64,000 nt of DNA from Metallyticus violacea (lineage: Eukaryota; Arthropoda; Insecta; Mantodea; Metallyticidae), in NCBI GenBank assembly GCA_030762175.1, contig CM060833.1:160925501-160989500 (forward strand), in the 5' to 3' direction. The notes below the pieces were generated by a model. It did no database searches. It was not told the DNA's origin and was given only the letters and a program-made list of their open reading frames with translations. The stretch's first letter is position 1. Every line of letters starts with the position of its first letter. A program made the position numbers and the translations under genes. Below are positions 60,689-64,000 of this stretch, piece by piece.

Positions 60689-60763
60689 TTAAATTTTGTA
60701 TCAACTGTAGTATTCTTTTCATCTTGTAGCTATCTCCTGTTATGGGAGTGCATGTTTTTGCAG

Positions 60764-60983
60764 TTCTCCTGTTTTGGAGCGCCATACCAGCCGCAATTCA
60801 TCACAAGGACAGAGCACTCCAAGCAGCATGTCATCTATACCACAGTCTCCCTCTTGGCTCGACTATGCCAAGATACGATATGGAGGTAGTCACCATGATG
60901 CAGCAGTTGAGGATGTCAAACGTCTAGGAGTCATCCTATTGCTTTTCACCTGTCTACTTCCTTACTGGCTAGTGTTTTTTCAG
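60764..60983 (+). CDS. SLC15A4: SLC15A4-like transporter, exon 4 (gene continues beyond window)
   Basis: The acceptor TGTTTTTGCAG ends at 60763 and the donor GTATGT starts at 60984. The exon is 220 nt: one base completes serine, then 73 codons end in phase 0. The reading runs SPVLERHTSRNSSQGQ, a Ser-rich loop, then SPSWLDYAKIRYGG and AAVEDVKRLGVILLLFTC, ending LLPYWLVFFQ. The end aligns with the EDVK...PVFLALIPYW(T/M)V(Y)FQ segment of SLC15A3/A4 before their next helix, which starts MQ(S/T)TYVLQ in human proteins. That next exon is not found in the window. An alternative AG at 60728-60729 gives a frame that stops at 60889 without POT features, so it was not used. Confidence 0.86.

Positions 60984-64000
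<3,017 letters not shown>

Larger units (their letters stand above)
57875..60763 (+). other. SLC15A4: SLC15A4-like intron 3
   Basis: A 2.9-kb intron containing a mariner transposase fossil (about 58600-59470, +) and a near-complete tRNA-derived SINE flanked by target-site duplications (60372-60688). The SINE ends only about 75 bases before the exon 4 acceptor. Confidence 0.8.

Noticed and set aside
60730..60889. Alternative exon 4 start at the AG ending 60729
   Set aside because: In phase it encodes YLLLWECMFLQ... and stops at 60889, losing the conserved EDVK...PYW.VFFQ frame.

Overview
This is eukaryotic nuclear DNA from an AT-rich, repeat-laden animal genome. It has no operons or ribosome binding sites and very few long ORFs; the coding information sits in short spliced exons bounded by GT/AG. 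An arthropod is most likely, because Jockey-type LINE remnants, many decayed mariner/Tc1 transposases, Penelope-like (GIY-YIG) retroelement pieces and tRNA-derived SINEs occur together. The species cannot be named from the sequence.

Two host genes are visible, both on the + strand and both incomplete. (1) The 3' end of an Ataxin-2 gene (ATXN2/Atx2): three coding exons at 2416-2570, 15379-15985 and 30652-30704, separated by introns of about 12.8 and 14.7 kb; earlier exons lie upstream of the window. (2) The 5' end of a proton-coupled oligopeptide/histidine transporter of the SLC15A3/A4 (PHT) type: four exons at 53871-54119, 54453-54656, 57570-57874 and 60764-60983, encoding about 326 residues; later exons lie beyond the window. 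About 23 kb of transposon-filled intergenic DNA separates them.

Layout: 1-2415, Atx2 intron with a LINE remnant and two inverted-repeat elements. 2571-15378, Atx2 intron with an RTE-like LINE, a mariner with terminal inverted repeats, a second LINE and two SINEs. 15986-30651, Atx2 intron with several inverted-repeat cassettes, a Penelope-like GIY-YIG/RT fossil, Tc1 and mariner fossils, a SINE with clean target-site duplications and an orphan domain fragment. 30705-53870, intergenic: two mariners of one family (one with a nested SINE), a less AT-rich block of head-to-tail Jockey-type LINE remnants on the minus strand, another DDE transposase tail and more SINEs. 53871-64000, transporter exons with further transposase fossils, a young SINE just before exon 4, and microsatellites.

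The most unusual signal is a set of inverted-repeat cassettes in the Atx2 introns (17463-17752, 18928-19470, 21070-21404, the ends of 22101-23180, and more doubtfully 1508-2224). Their arms contain hammerhead-ribozyme-like cores (CUGANGA, stem II, GAAAC, two-base stem III loop, GUC). The best copy, 17650-17691 on +, keeps nearly every core feature. Two of the cassettes also contain Penelope-like coding remnants, which fits the published link between Penelope-like elements and hammerhead ribozymes. All family assignments come from reading translations by eye; no database search was run.
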